Under the pieces are notes generated by a model that worked only from the letters and a program-made list of their open reading frames with translations, did not search any database and was not told the origin of the DNA. DNA of 64,000 nucleotides from an uncultured Clostridium sp. (GTDB lineage: Bacteria; Bacillota; Clostridia; Clostridiales; Clostridiaceae), in assembly GCA_937927335.1 (NCBI GenBank), contig CALBDU010000010.1:1-64000 (forward strand), given 5' to 3'. The position numbers were made by a program, and so were the translations under genes. Positions 24,977 through 33,795 of this stretch are shown here, one piece after another (positions within the stretch are counted from its first letter, which is position 1; each line of letters begins with the position of its first letter).

Positions 24977-26158
24977 ATGAGTTACGATGGTTTGGAAAAA
25001 CAGCTTATTCAATGGAGGCATTATTTCCATATGCATCCTGAAAGTGCATTTGAGGAAAAAAACACCTCTGAATATATTGCTGGAATATTGGCGGAGATGG
25101 GACTGGAGGTTCACAGAAATATTGGGGGAACAGGAATCATTGCTAATCTTAAAGTTGGTGACGATAAGACTGTAATAGGTATCAGAACGGATATGGATGC
25201 GCTTAATCTTACTGAGCTTGGGGTTCTCCCGTATGCCTCCATGAATCCAGGTAAAATGCATGGCTGTGGTCATGACGGACATATGACCATGGTATTGGGT
25301 GCTGCCAAATTATTAGCTGAACGAAGAAATTTCAACGGTACTGTGAGGTTTATTTTTCAGCCTGCAGAGGAACCTGGAAAAGGAGCTGCTGCAATGATTC
25401 AGGATGGACTTTTTCAGCGTTTCCCCATGGATGAAGTGTACGGAATACACAACAGGCCGGGAATGCCTGCGGGCTTCATTGCAACCCGTGTAGGTGGAAT
25501 CATGGGAAGCGAGGATAACTTTGTAATCCGTATCAAGGGCCAGGGCACCCATGCATCAAGCCCCCAAATGGGTAAAGACCCTATAGTTATCGGTTCTGAA
25601 ATAGTTCTTGCCTTGCAGACAATTATATCCCGTAATGTAGATCCTGCTTTTCCTGCAGTAATTTCCTGTACTGAATTTATCACAGATGGAATTCACAATG
25701 CCATTCCTACAAATGTGGTAATTAAAGGGGATACCAGAAGCTATGCACCTGAGGTGCAAAAGCTGCTGGAGGAGAGGATGAAGATAATAAGTGAGGGGAT
25801 TTGCAATATAAATGGAGCGCAGTGTCAATTTGAATATACCCATGAATTTGCGCCAACGGTTAATGCTTTAAAGTGCGTTGACATTGCTGTACAAGCAGCT
25901 AAAAATATTGTTGGTCAAGAAAACATGGATGGAAACTGCCCCCAGTGGATGGCTTCTGAAGATCTTGGAGCCTTTTTACAGATGGTTCCCGGCTGCCTTG
26001 TATTCATAGGAAATGGGGATGATTATGAAGGAGTTGGCAATGTTCCCCTTCATAACTCCTGTTATGACTTTAATGATGATATATTAAAGATTGGAGCAGA
26101 ATATTTTGCAGAGCTGATTAGATTACGTCTTCCCCATAATGGGGCAATAGCAAGTTGA
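24977..26158 (+). CDS. M20D-family amidohydrolase (hippurate/IAA-amino acid hydrolase type)
   Basis: A 393-residue peptidase-like amidohydrolase. The metal-binding motif GCGHDGHM, FQPAEEPGKGAAAM with the catalytic glutamate, and VYGIHNRP and GTHASSPQMGKDP are all present. The family hydrolyses N-acyl amino acids and small dipeptides. ATG 24977 follows TAGGAGGGG. It ends the operon with dpaL and the carbamoylase-like gene; acting on an N-acyl diaminopropionate is the contextual guess. Confidence 0.88.
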   Translation: MSYDGLEKQLIQWRHYFHMHPESAFEEKNTSEYIAGILAEMGLEVHRNIGGTGIIANLKVGDDKTVIGIRTDMDALNLTELGVLPYASMNPGKMHGCGHDGHMTMVLGAAKLLAERRNFNGTVRFIFQPAEEPGKGAAAMIQDGLFQRFPMDEVYGIHNRPGMPAGFIATRVGGIMGSEDNFVIRIKGQGTHASSPQMGKDPIVIGSEIVLALQTIISRNVDPAFPAVISCTEFITDGIHNAIPTNVVIKGDTRSYAPEVQKLLEERMKIISEGICNINGAQCQFEYTHEFAPTVNALKCVDIAVQAAKNIVGQENMDGNCPQWMASEDLGAFLQMVPGCLVFIGNGDDYEGVGNVPLHNSCYDFNDDILKIGAEYFAELIRLRLPHNGAIAS

Positions 26159-26235
26159 GTTTTTATGTACAGCAACTCTATGATAGCTTTGTATAATACG
26201 GAGTGAGGGAGCAGTTTTGAAAGGAAGGTTGTATT

Positions 26236-27069
26236 ATGATTCAGAGGGAATTAATCAACCAAAGTATTGATTACATCATACAGCATTTTGATGAGAACCT
26301 TTCAATTGAAGATGTTGCAGAACACTTTCATTTCTCAAAATTTTATTTCTGCAGATCATTTAAGGAGGTCACCGGTGAAAGTGTGTATGAATTTATAAAA
26401 CGGATGAAAATGGATCAAAGTGCTATTGATATTAAGTTGAAAAAGAATAAGCCAATAACCGATATTGGGCTTGATTACGGATACAGCTCATCAAATTACA
26501 GCTCTGCATTTAGAAAGCATCGTAATATTTCTCCTGTAGAGTTTCGGAAATCTACAAATGTAAATGGTATGCTTAGCCCCTTCTATCCCGAGGGGCTTTC
26601 CGGATTTGATACCTTTGCTGACTATGACAGCAAAATAATAATTCAGGAGCTCCCTGACTTTTTGGTTATTTACGAACGGATGATAGGAAGTTATATGGAA
26701 CTGAAGGAAAAATGGTTTATTTTTATGGAAAAATTCAAAGATTATATCAAACCTGATACAGTATTCATTGAAAGGTTTTATGATGATCCTTCCATTACCA
26801 ACCTGAATAGCTGCCTGTGCGATATTTGTATGACAACAAATGAATTTTGCAGATTAGGTAATGTTACAACGGTAAAAGGCGGTAAATTCGCTATCTATAC
26901 ATTCGAGGGAAAGATACAGGATATTTTTTGCACTATACAGGGGGTATTCAGTATATGGCTTCCTGAAAGTGGTTATAAAATGGACGGAAGATGCGGGTTG
27001 AATATTTACAAGAAAATCAATAAGGAAAGTGGACGAGTAATCATGGATCTGTGTATTCCGGTTAAATAG
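26236..27069 (+). CDS. AraC-family regulator with GyrI-like effector domain
   Basis: The 277-residue protein has the double helix-turn-helix at the N-terminus (about 1-105: LSIEDVAEHFHFSKFYFCRSF and ITDIGLDYGYSSSNYSSAF, each typical of the family) and a C-terminal GyrI-like/effector-binding domain (about 125-277). Such proteins respond to small organic cations, drugs or stress. It is preceded by AAGGAAGG and follows the M20 operon after 77 bases without a clear terminator. Its targets are not evident; the C-terminal cysteines in CLCDICMTTNEFC are unusual for the domain. Confidence 0.82.
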   Translation: MIQRELINQSIDYIIQHFDENLSIEDVAEHFHFSKFYFCRSFKEVTGESVYEFIKRMKMDQSAIDIKLKKNKPITDIGLDYGYSSSNYSSAFRKHRNISPVEFRKSTNVNGMLSPFYPEGLSGFDTFADYDSKIIIQELPDFLVIYERMIGSYMELKEKWFIFMEKFKDYIKPDTVFIERFYDDPSITNLNSCLCDICMTTNEFCRLGNVTTVKGGKFAIYTFEGKIQDIFCTIQGVFSIWLPESGYKMDGRCGLNIYKKINKESGRVIMDLCIPVK

Positions 27070-27089
27070 GGCAAGAATTCAGAAGTATT

Positions 27090-27158
27090 AAAACAGACTT
27101 TTTCCTATAATGAGAATTAATCAATATTAATTTTATTGCGAGAAAGTCTGTTTTTATT
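27090..27158 (+). terminator. Terminator after the AraC/GyrI gene
   Basis: AAACAGACTTT (27091-27101) pairs with AAAGTCTGTTT (27143-27153) across an AT-rich loop and is followed by TTATTTTT. Confidence 0.75.
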
Positions 27159-27183
27159 TTTCAAAAAAAAGGAGGAGTTTTAA

Positions 27184-27732
27184 ATGTTTGACATAAGGAA
27201 AATGCAGGAACATGCTATTTTTCAAGCTGTTAAAAATGAAAGTGATATCGAGACGGCAGAAGAAATTATTTATGGAATTGATGGCTCTGCAAAAAGTGAG
27301 AATAATGCCCAGTGGGTAAATTCCACTATGCAAAGATTGGAGAACAAATTTAATCAGCAAACCACTAAGCAGATTCGTATGAATTGCCAGTGCGGCTACG
27401 ATATGGATAATAAGCTGGCTTTTTTAAAAGAACTGAAAATGGCCTCTAGAAATATGGAGGAATTTGCAAGTTCAGATAAGGCAAAATCGGCTGGCTTGTT
27501 TTATCAGGAAGGGATTCTTTATCTGCAGTTTTTGTTTTGCCCTTGCCCTATACTGACTGACATAGAAAGATTAGACACGAAAACCTGGTGCCAGTGCACC
27601 ACAGGATACAGCAAAGTCCTTTTTGAAAAAGCCTTTGGATGTGAAGTTGACGTGGAGTTATTAAAAAGCATAAAAGCAGGAGACAATATCTGCCTTATGA
27701 AAATTATTCCTAACAATTTGATTTGGAATTAA
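27184..27732 (+). CDS. Conserved cysteine-rich protein (DUF6144-like), function unknown
   Basis: A 182-residue soluble protein without signal or membrane segment. Eye-catching features are an RMNCQCGY motif, FCPCP in the middle and WCQCTTGYSKVLFEKAFGCEV near residues 138-158, a pattern I associate with the uncharacterised DUF6144 proteins of clostridia; the last part also recalls the C-terminal helices of the L-2-amino-thiazoline-4-carboxylate hydrolase fold. The paired CxC motifs could bind a metal. AAAGGAGGAG precedes the ATG. No function is assigned. Confidence 0.65.
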   Translation: MFDIRKMQEHAIFQAVKNESDIETAEEIIYGIDGSAKSENNAQWVNSTMQRLENKFNQQTTKQIRMNCQCGYDMDNKLAFLKELKMASRNMEEFASSDKAKSAGLFYQEGILYLQFLFCPCPILTDIERLDTKTWCQCTTGYSKVLFEKAFGCEVDVELLKSIKAGDNICLMKIIPNNLIWN

Positions 27733-27825
27733 GGCGAGCAAAATTGCCTATAATATTAAAAATGGTGAGACAGTCAATACCTGCCTCACCTATTATGTTT
27801 GTTATACAGAATCCTGAATAATCTG

Positions 27826-28041
27826 CTAAATCACTTTGTCAAGCTTACTCCTTATTTCTTTAACTATAATCCCTAGTTCCAATTCCTCTGGTATAAGCAA
27901 TAATGTATCCTTTATTAACTCAAAGCAGTGCTTTAAATTTTCTTTAGTATCTTTAATACAAATAATTGAATTTACATTATTTTCTTGCCCCAAGTACATC
28001 GGATAATTACGTAAAACTGTTACTCTCCTCATGGCAGTCAA
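27826..28041 (-). CDS. Small hypothetical protein overlapping the diguanylate cyclase end
   Basis: A possible 55-71 residue protein (the part IICIKDTKENLKHCFELIKD and the following helix look protein-like, with regular charged and hydrophobic residues). It overlaps the last 35 bases of the upstream diguanylate cyclase gene on the same strand and may be translated after it. The start is unclear: TTG 28041, ATG 28032 or a later ATG near 27999; a GAGGAGAG sequence lies inside the overlap. No family recognised, and it may be non-coding. Confidence 0.35.
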   Translation of the reverse strand: MTAMRRVTVLRNYPMYLGQENNVNSIICIKDTKENLKHCFELIKDTLLLIPEELELGIIVKEIRSKLDKVI

Positions 28042-29461
28042 GGTTAATCCAGGAACATCTATTCCTGGTTTTTTTTGACTCGTACAGGGCTTTATCAGCT
28101 TTTCTAATTAATTCAAACTCATCTTCTGTATCGTTGCCGGTGGTAGCTCCTCCTATTGAAATTGTAACTTTGCCGATAGGCTCTATATTATCATTATAAA
28201 AACTGTATTTTTCCACATTTCTTCTTATACTTTCAGCAATACCAATGCCCTCATCAGCTCCAATTCCAGGCATAATAACTAGAATCTCCTCTCCGCCATA
28301 TCTGCACATTATATTTGATGTACAAATGCTGCTGCTAATTAATTGGGTTATATCCTTTAATATCTGGTCTCCGCAGGCATGGCCCCATCTGTCATTGTAT
28401 TTTTTAAAATGATCAATATCCATCATAAGAGCAGACATTTCCATATTGAAATGCCTGGATGCATTATATATGCTGTTTATCATGTTAAATGCATATTTCC
28501 TTGTGTAAAGACCTGTTAATGGATCAATTCTGGCATCTTTTTTCAACTCATTAATTTGTTGATGAGAATAAAGGCTTCTGATATTATGCCTTACAGTGCA
28601 CAAGAGCAGCATGCCAACACCACAGGTTTCAACCGTATCCATGAAGGCAATATTATCTTTGAAATATACATAACAATATAAATATACAGCAAGATATATG
28701 TAAACCATTCCTATCATAATAATTGTAAGATGATTAAATTTTGAGCTGTCTAGAAATAAATCTATTGTAGAATAGTTTGGGCTGTCCATGGACATCTTTA
28801 CTTTATAACCAACATACATGAACATTATCAGACTGAAGGTCATCAATAACCCGCCTATTTTATAGTTTCCATTTTGGAATATTGCCTCAAAGGCATATAA
28901 TAAATCTCCAATGGTCCAAATAATAAATCCAAGAGACAAATAAGGATATATTTTTCTATCATTCATTATATAATTTTTACTTAAATATGTATAATACCCC
29001 AGAAGAATAAAATCCAGTACAGGATATATAAAGGTGCTTATGGATGCAGCATTAACATTATAGCTAATGGCAGTATTGGTGGCTCCTCTGTCAAAGCAAT
29101 AAAATACCAGAAAAGCCACTAACGTAAGAGTAAAAAAATCTATAATTAAAAGCATAAACAAATCTTTTTGAGAACTTTTATTCCAGGAAGGATTTTTTAA
29201 AAGGCCTTTTTTTCTGTTTTTCAAATATAAAAATATGGTTGCATAAAAGCAGATATAGAATATTATATCAATATTTAAATTAATAATTTCGTCTAAAACA
29301 TTTATGCTAAATTCAGCCAATATATAAAATAATGCAGAAATAATAAAATATGACCAATCATTATCTCTATCCTTATAGTATTGTACTATTAAAAATATTA
29401 TGGCTAAAATACAGAGCATTGACGGCAAGATTTCAGTGATAAACTTAAAAACTACTTCCAT
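28007..29461 (-). CDS. Membrane-bound diguanylate cyclase (GGDEF)
   Basis: Synthesises cyclic di-GMP from two GTP. The 484-residue protein has about eight to ten hydrophobic segments in residues 1-300 and a GGDEF domain at about 320-475 (RIDPLTGLYTRKYA, then CRYGGEEILVIMPG with an intact GGEE active site, and IRKADKALYESK). The membrane part does not match a sensor family I can name. ATG 29461 lies 9 bases after AAGGG. The gene is divergent from an EamA permease with a perfect 14-bp inverted repeat between them. Confidence 0.88.
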   Translation of the reverse strand: MEVVFKFITEILPSMLCILAIIFLIVQYYKDRDNDWSYFIISALFYILAEFSINVLDEIINLNIDIIFYICFYATIFLYLKNRKKGLLKNPSWNKSSQKDLFMLLIIDFFTLTLVAFLVFYCFDRGATNTAISYNVNAASISTFIYPVLDFILLGYYTYLSKNYIMNDRKIYPYLSLGFIIWTIGDLLYAFEAIFQNGNYKIGGLLMTFSLIMFMYVGYKVKMSMDSPNYSTIDLFLDSSKFNHLTIIMIGMVYIYLAVYLYCYVYFKDNIAFMDTVETCGVGMLLLCTVRHNIRSLYSHQQINELKKDARIDPLTGLYTRKYAFNMINSIYNASRHFNMEMSALMMDIDHFKKYNDRWGHACGDQILKDITQLISSSICTSNIMCRYGGEEILVIMPGIGADEGIGIAESIRRNVEKYSFYNDNIEPIGKVTISIGGATTGNDTEDEFELIRKADKALYESKKTRNRCSWINLDCHEESNSFT

Positions 29462-29537
29462 ATATAATCTACCCTTCAATTGATATAAATGCATATAATT
29501 ATTTTAACAAAAAAGCTATCAATTTCCAATAAAACTT

Positions 29538-29579
29538 AATATTATTAACAATAGGCTGGGCTGCCTTGTTAATAATATT
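29538..29579. repeat. 14-bp perfect inverted repeat between divergent genes
   Basis: AATATTATTAACAA (29538-29551) and TTGTTAATAATATT (29566-29579) are separated by 14 bases. It lies between two divergent starts, where a terminator is not needed, so it is more likely an operator. Confidence 0.6.
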
Positions 29580-29660
29580 CTCTTAGTTAGGCAATTTGTA
29601 GATATTTGATGTATAATATCCTATATAAATATTATTAGAATTAGAATCGGGGGAAGTTAA

Positions 29661-30563
29661 ATGCAAAAGGAGAAAACTGCTGGTATAGTGTGTGCAGTTG
29701 CCGCATACGGTTTATGGGGTATTTTGCCTATATACTGGAAGTTAATTAATACCGTATTCTCAATAGAGATTTTATCAAATAGAATTGTATGGGCTTTTGT
29801 ATTCATGGCTTTGATTATAGCCGTAACCAGGCAATGGACTGAATTAAAGGAAATGGTCAAGGAAAGGAAACAAATGTTTAATATCTTTGCGGCATCAATT
29901 TTGATTGCCATTAACTGGGGCTTGTACATTTGGGCTGTGAATTCAAACAAAATTGTTGATGCAAGTCTCGGATATTATATCAATCCTTTATTGGCTGTAG
30001 CCTTGGGAGTGTTAATTTTCAAAGAAAAGCTGAATAATTGGACATGGGCAGCAATTACCATTGCTTCTATAGGCGTTTTAATCAAAACAGTGCAGTATGG
30101 CAAGATTCCGTGGATTTCCCTGGCACTGGCTATTTCCTTTGCATTATATGGTGCAATTAAGAAATCAGTTAAGGCTAATTCAATAATTGGATTGACAATT
30201 GAAACAGCTATGCTTGCTCCAGTTGCTGCTGCATATATAGCATATAGGAATGTCAGCGGAATAGGTGCGTTCAATATAGAGGGCACTTTAGTTATTCTTT
30301 TGCTTATAGGAGCTGGAATTGTTACAGCGGTGCCATTGCTGTTATTTTCCAGTGCGGCAAAAAGACTTCCGTTATCTCTCGTTGGATTAACTCAATATAT
30401 ATCACCAACTATAAGTCTGCTCATTGCAATTTTTATATATCATGAAGGCTTTACAAATGGAGATATGATAGCTTTTTGTTTCATATGGGTAGCTCTTATA
30501 GTATATTCTCTATCCCAGCTAAATTTTGCAAAAGGGGCGGACAGTGTAGAGCAGGTAAGTTAA
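29661..30563 (+). CDS. EamA/RarD-type permease
   Basis: A 300-residue drug/metabolite transporter with ten membrane segments arranged as two EamA repeats. The N-terminus AAYGLWGILPIYWKLI, with FSIEILSNRIVWAF, is characteristic of the RarD subgroup. Substrate unknown; some RarD proteins have been linked to chloramphenicol tolerance or amino acid export. Preceded by GGGGAAG. Confidence 0.88.
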   Translation: MQKEKTAGIVCAVAAYGLWGILPIYWKLINTVFSIEILSNRIVWAFVFMALIIAVTRQWTELKEMVKERKQMFNIFAASILIAINWGLYIWAVNSNKIVDASLGYYINPLLAVALGVLIFKEKLNNWTWAAITIASIGVLIKTVQYGKIPWISLALAISFALYGAIKKSVKANSIIGLTIETAMLAPVAAAYIAYRNVSGIGAFNIEGTLVILLLIGAGIVTAVPLLLFSSAAKRLPLSLVGLTQYISPTISLLIAIFIYHEGFTNGDMIAFCFIWVALIVYSLSQLNFAKGADSVEQVS

Positions 30564-30628
30564 TGGCTGATAGTATACATAAATTTCCCCTTGTTGCCCT
30601 GGTAAATGCTCCGTGGGCTGGTACAGTT

Positions 30629-32332
30629 TTATGATAATATATACATAAAATGAATAAGTGAAGATGCTGCTAAAGCAATTAAAAACATCAACAATATAAG
30701 CTTCATAGCTGTTTTAGCTCCAAGCTCCTTAATTAAAGAAAATAAGGATGCAATGCATGGAGTTGAAAGAGTTAAAAAGATACATGCTATTATAAATTGA
30801 TGGGCTGTAAGGTTTAAAGGTACAAGCAGTGCAACAGATGCATCCTTTCTAAGAAAATTCAAAAGCATTATCGGAGCAATTCCAGCTGGAAGTCCCAGCA
30901 GAATATTTGCCGGCTTTTGGATTATTTCTGTAATAAAGCTTATAACATGAAGGTTGTCCAGGATATTCATAGCAAGTACACCCACACCAATCATTGGAAG
31001 AACCTCGGAGAAATATTCCACAATTCTAATCCAAAGCTTATTTGCCATAAGCTTAAATGAAGGTATTCTGCAGGCCGGGAACTCGGTAAAGAACTCAGAG
31101 TCATCCGACTTGCTGTATATCTTATTTAAAAGCCAATTGAAAGTCAGGGCCAAGGTGATAAGTATCAAGTATATAAAAACAACTGTACCTATTCCATAAT
31201 TCATACCTAGAGATACAATCATTGCACTCTGTGAAAGACAGGGAGCACTCATAAAAATCAAGGTAATAGTCAATATTTTCTCACGTCTGTTGGTAAGGCT
31301 CCTTGTTGCCATAAAAGCCGGTACTTTGCAGCCCAGGCCAAGCATAACCGGAATTGACGAATAACCATGAAGCCCAAGGGCGTGGAAAAATTTGTCCAGG
31401 ATCACTGCAAGCCTGGGGAGATACCCGAAATCTTCAAGAAAACCGAAAACAAGATAGAAAGAGAAAAAATAAGGAAAAACTGAAACCAGTGCTATATAAA
31501 CGCCGCTGGTAAGAATTCCAAAGGATTGAAGAGGATCGGAACTGTTCCCGATAAAAATGCTTCTGATAAATTCAGACGGAATTTTCTTTGCTAAATCCTG
31601 CAGCAGCGGATTATATGCATATGTATAAAATGGCTCAAAAACTTGTTTAATCAAGCTTTCACCCATAAATCGCACAATAATTAAAGTAGAAATAAGAACA
31701 AAAAAAGCGATGACTATGCCCCATATTGGATGCAGCGTCAAATCACTTATTGTTTCCAGAACTGTATGATGGCGGTGATATAACTTCTGTGTCTTTTTTA
31801 CCATACTTCCAACGTAATTCCAGTTATTTTCAGTATCACATTCCAAGTTGCTGATTCTGGCACTGGACAATGAAGCCAGCAGCTCCGAGATTCCTTCATT
31901 TCTTAGGGAACTAACTGTAACAACTGTGGTGTCAAGAAGGTTTTCCAGCTCTTTATAATCAATGGAAATACCTTTATGCATTGTCTCTTCCCAGAAATTC
32001 AGGCATACCACCATAGGCTTTTTCAATTTAATAAGCTCAAGAGTAAGATTCAGGTTACGTTCAAGGTTGGTTGAATCAATTACATTAATAATAATATCTG
32101 CATCCTTAATTATACTAAGTGCAATTTCGTCAGTTTTTGAAAACTCCTCCAGTGAATAGATTCCAGGTATATCTATTATTTCATATTGGTTACCTTTATA
32201 GTTGCATTGGCCGGCTTTCATATCCACAGTAGTTCCAGCATAATTTGCCGTAACAATTTTTATTCTGGTTATTCGGGAAAAAACCAGGCTTTTGCCAACA
32301 TTGGGATTTCCAGCAAGTACAACTTTTATCAT
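30629..32332 (-). CDS. feoB: Ferrous iron transport protein B
   Basis: GTP-gated Fe2+ importer. The 567-residue protein has the G domain at the N-terminus (G1 GNPNVGKS residues 8-15, the G2 threonine in AGTTVD, DIPGIYSL, and a degenerate NKxD position, NFWEE) and a membrane region with two Gate motifs (including LGLGCKVPAFMATRSL with its conserved cysteine). It is about 100 or more residues shorter than typical FeoB, with a reduced regulatory segment after the G domain. NFWEE in place of the usual NxxD motif is unusual and may change nucleotide preference. feoA is 40 bases upstream on the same strand. Confidence 0.9.
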   Translation of the reverse strand: MIKVVLAGNPNVGKSLVFSRITRIKIVTANYAGTTVDMKAGQCNYKGNQYEIIDIPGIYSLEEFSKTDEIALSIIKDADIIINVIDSTNLERNLNLTLELIKLKKPMVVCLNFWEETMHKGISIDYKELENLLDTTVVTVSSLRNEGISELLASLSSARISNLECDTENNWNYVGSMVKKTQKLYHRHHTVLETISDLTLHPIWGIVIAFFVLISTLIIVRFMGESLIKQVFEPFYTYAYNPLLQDLAKKIPSEFIRSIFIGNSSDPLQSFGILTSGVYIALVSVFPYFFSFYLVFGFLEDFGYLPRLAVILDKFFHALGLHGYSSIPVMLGLGCKVPAFMATRSLTNRREKILTITLIFMSAPCLSQSAMIVSLGMNYGIGTVVFIYLILITLALTFNWLLNKIYSKSDDSEFFTEFPACRIPSFKLMANKLWIRIVEYFSEVLPMIGVGVLAMNILDNLHVISFITEIIQKPANILLGLPAGIAPIMLLNFLRKDASVALLVPLNLTAHQFIIACIFLTLSTPCIASLFSLIKELGAKTAMKLILLMFLIALAASSLIHFMYILS

Positions 32333-32372
32333 GGCCCCTCCTAATTTTGCAGTACATAAAAAGTAAATTTGA

Positions 32373-32675
32373 TTATAGGCGTTCTACAGTTATTTTTTCT
32401 GCAATTTCATATCCCAGGGCAACCTGAGTGCCACCCTTTTCAACAATAATCGGGCCTTTTGCAGGTATTGCACTTTTCTTTTCGATAACAGTTCCCGCAA
32501 AAATACCCATGGCTTTAAGCTTGCAAATCAGTGCATTGCTGCCTTGAAGCCTTACAACCTTTGCGCAATTTCCACATTCAAGGTCTGAAAGACAAATGCA
32601 GTTATTGCAGGGTTCATTTTGTTTCTGAGTTATTTTGTGATTTTTGCCTCTATAGTTCCATATCTTTGTAAACAT
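32373..32675 (-). CDS. feoA: FeoA protein with N-terminal cysteine cluster
   Basis: SH3-like partner of FeoB. The FeoA domain occupies about residues 35-100 (VVRLQGSNALICKLKAMGIFAGT and IVEKGGTQVALGYEIAEKI). It is preceded by a cysteine cluster, C23-x2-C26-x-C28-x5-C34-x2-C37, which ordinary FeoA lacks and which could bind iron, zinc or an Fe-S cluster. ATG 32675 follows GGAGAAAG. A Fur-like palindrome lies 30-55 bases upstream. Confidence 0.87.
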   Translation of the reverse strand: MFTKIWNYRGKNHKITQKQNEPCNNCICLSDLECGNCAKVVRLQGSNALICKLKAMGIFAGTVIEKKSAIPAKGPIIVEKGGTQVALGYEIAEKITVERL

Positions 32676-32705
32676 TTCTTTCTCCAAAATACAAAATTTA
32701 TCCTA

Positions 32706-32730
32706 TAATGATAATTATAATCATTATCAT
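32706..32730. promoter_or_regulatory. Fur box upstream of feoAB
   Basis: TAATGAT-N7-ATCATTA is a perfect inverted repeat (32706-32726). It contains TGATAAT-T-ATAATCA, matching the 7-1-7 Fur consensus TGATAAT-N-ATTATCA in all but two positions. Iron-dependent repression of feoAB by Fur is the expected consequence. Confidence 0.8.
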
Positions 32731-32857
32731 TTGTAATTTCAATAAACATACGGAATTTATCATAAATATTTTTTTTAGAATTTAAATGTGGTATAGTAAA
32801 AAGTGGCAGTTGTTAGTATCAATTTGATGCAGAATAGAACGACAGGGGCTCAAAACT

Positions 32858-33775
32858 ATGAGGAATGAGGGTAATGTTTTTGAGGGCTTGGAAGATTTAG
32901 GTTTCCAAGATGTAGTTGATTTAGATCTATATAAAAAGCCGGAAGAGGAAATTGTTGACGATAAAGAAGAGGAAGCGAGACGTCAGGAAAAGATAGAAGC
33001 TTTATTATATGATAAAAGGTTGAATTGTCCTGTGTGCAATCATATAACTTTTGTGAGGGCTGTAAAAACAAATGGATACAGGCTTAGAAAAAAGGATAGT
33101 GATTTTTATGCACATTATGACTTGATAAATCCTTATTACTACGATGTTTGGGTATGCAACATATGTGGTTATGCTGCGATGAAATCCGATTTTGACAAGA
33201 TAAAGAAGGATCAGATTACATTAGTGCAGTCTAAGATAACACCAAAATGGAAGGCTAAGATTTACCCTAAATTTAATGATATTAAACTAGCAGTGGAAAG
33301 ATATAAATTGGCCCTGCTTAATTACGCAATCATAAATGCCAGATCCAGCCAAAAAGCAATGACTTGTTTAAAATTATCATGGATGTATCGAGAGCTTAAG
33401 GATGAAAATAACGAGGCATTATTCAGGGAACATGCATTAACAGGTTTCATGGATGCCTATGAACATGAGTCATTTCCTTTCTATGGTATGGATAAATATA
33501 CAGTATTGTATCTAATTGGTGACCTCAATAGGCGTAAAGGTGATTTTGATAATGCATTGCTTTATTTTAGCAAAGTTATAACAGCCCCGGGGGCTGAAAG
33601 AAAAATAAAGGATCTGGCAAGAGATAGAAGAGATGACATTAGAGAAGAGCAAAAACAAAGTGAAATTACAGAACAGACCTGTTTAGATAATATTGAAAGT
33701 TCAGAGGAAGAGGATTTGCATTCTGATAATAATGCAAAAGCGGGCTTCCTGAAAAAATTGTTTAAAAGCAGGTAA
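32858..33775 (+). CDS. DUF2225-family zinc-ribbon/TPR-like protein
   Basis: The 305-residue cytosolic protein has two CxxC pairs (C57/C60 in NCPVCNHITF and C100/C103 in VCNICGYAA) that form a zinc ribbon, then helical TPR-like repeats (about 140-250, with YKLALLNYAIINARSS and NRRKGDFDNALLYFSKV). This is the DUF2225 architecture of clostridia and bacilli. Function unknown; the TPR part suggests a protein scaffold. Not obviously in an operon with the following lysR. Confidence 0.8.
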   Translation: MRNEGNVFEGLEDLGFQDVVDLDLYKKPEEEIVDDKEEEARRQEKIEALLYDKRLNCPVCNHITFVRAVKTNGYRLRKKDSDFYAHYDLINPYYYDVWVCNICGYAAMKSDFDKIKKDQITLVQSKITPKWKAKIYPKFNDIKLAVERYKLALLNYAIINARSSQKAMTCLKLSWMYRELKDENNEALFREHALTGFMDAYEHESFPFYGMDKYTVLYLIGDLNRRKGDFDNALLYFSKVITAPGAERKIKDLARDRRDDIREEQKQSEITEQTCLDNIESSEEEDLHSDNNAKAGFLKKLFKSR

Positions 33776-33795
33776 ATAAATCTTAGGAGGGGCTT

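Noticed and set aside
24987..25175. Alternative 62-codon frame inside the M20D gene
   Set aside because: Overlaps the conserved hydrolase reading frame and lacks family features.
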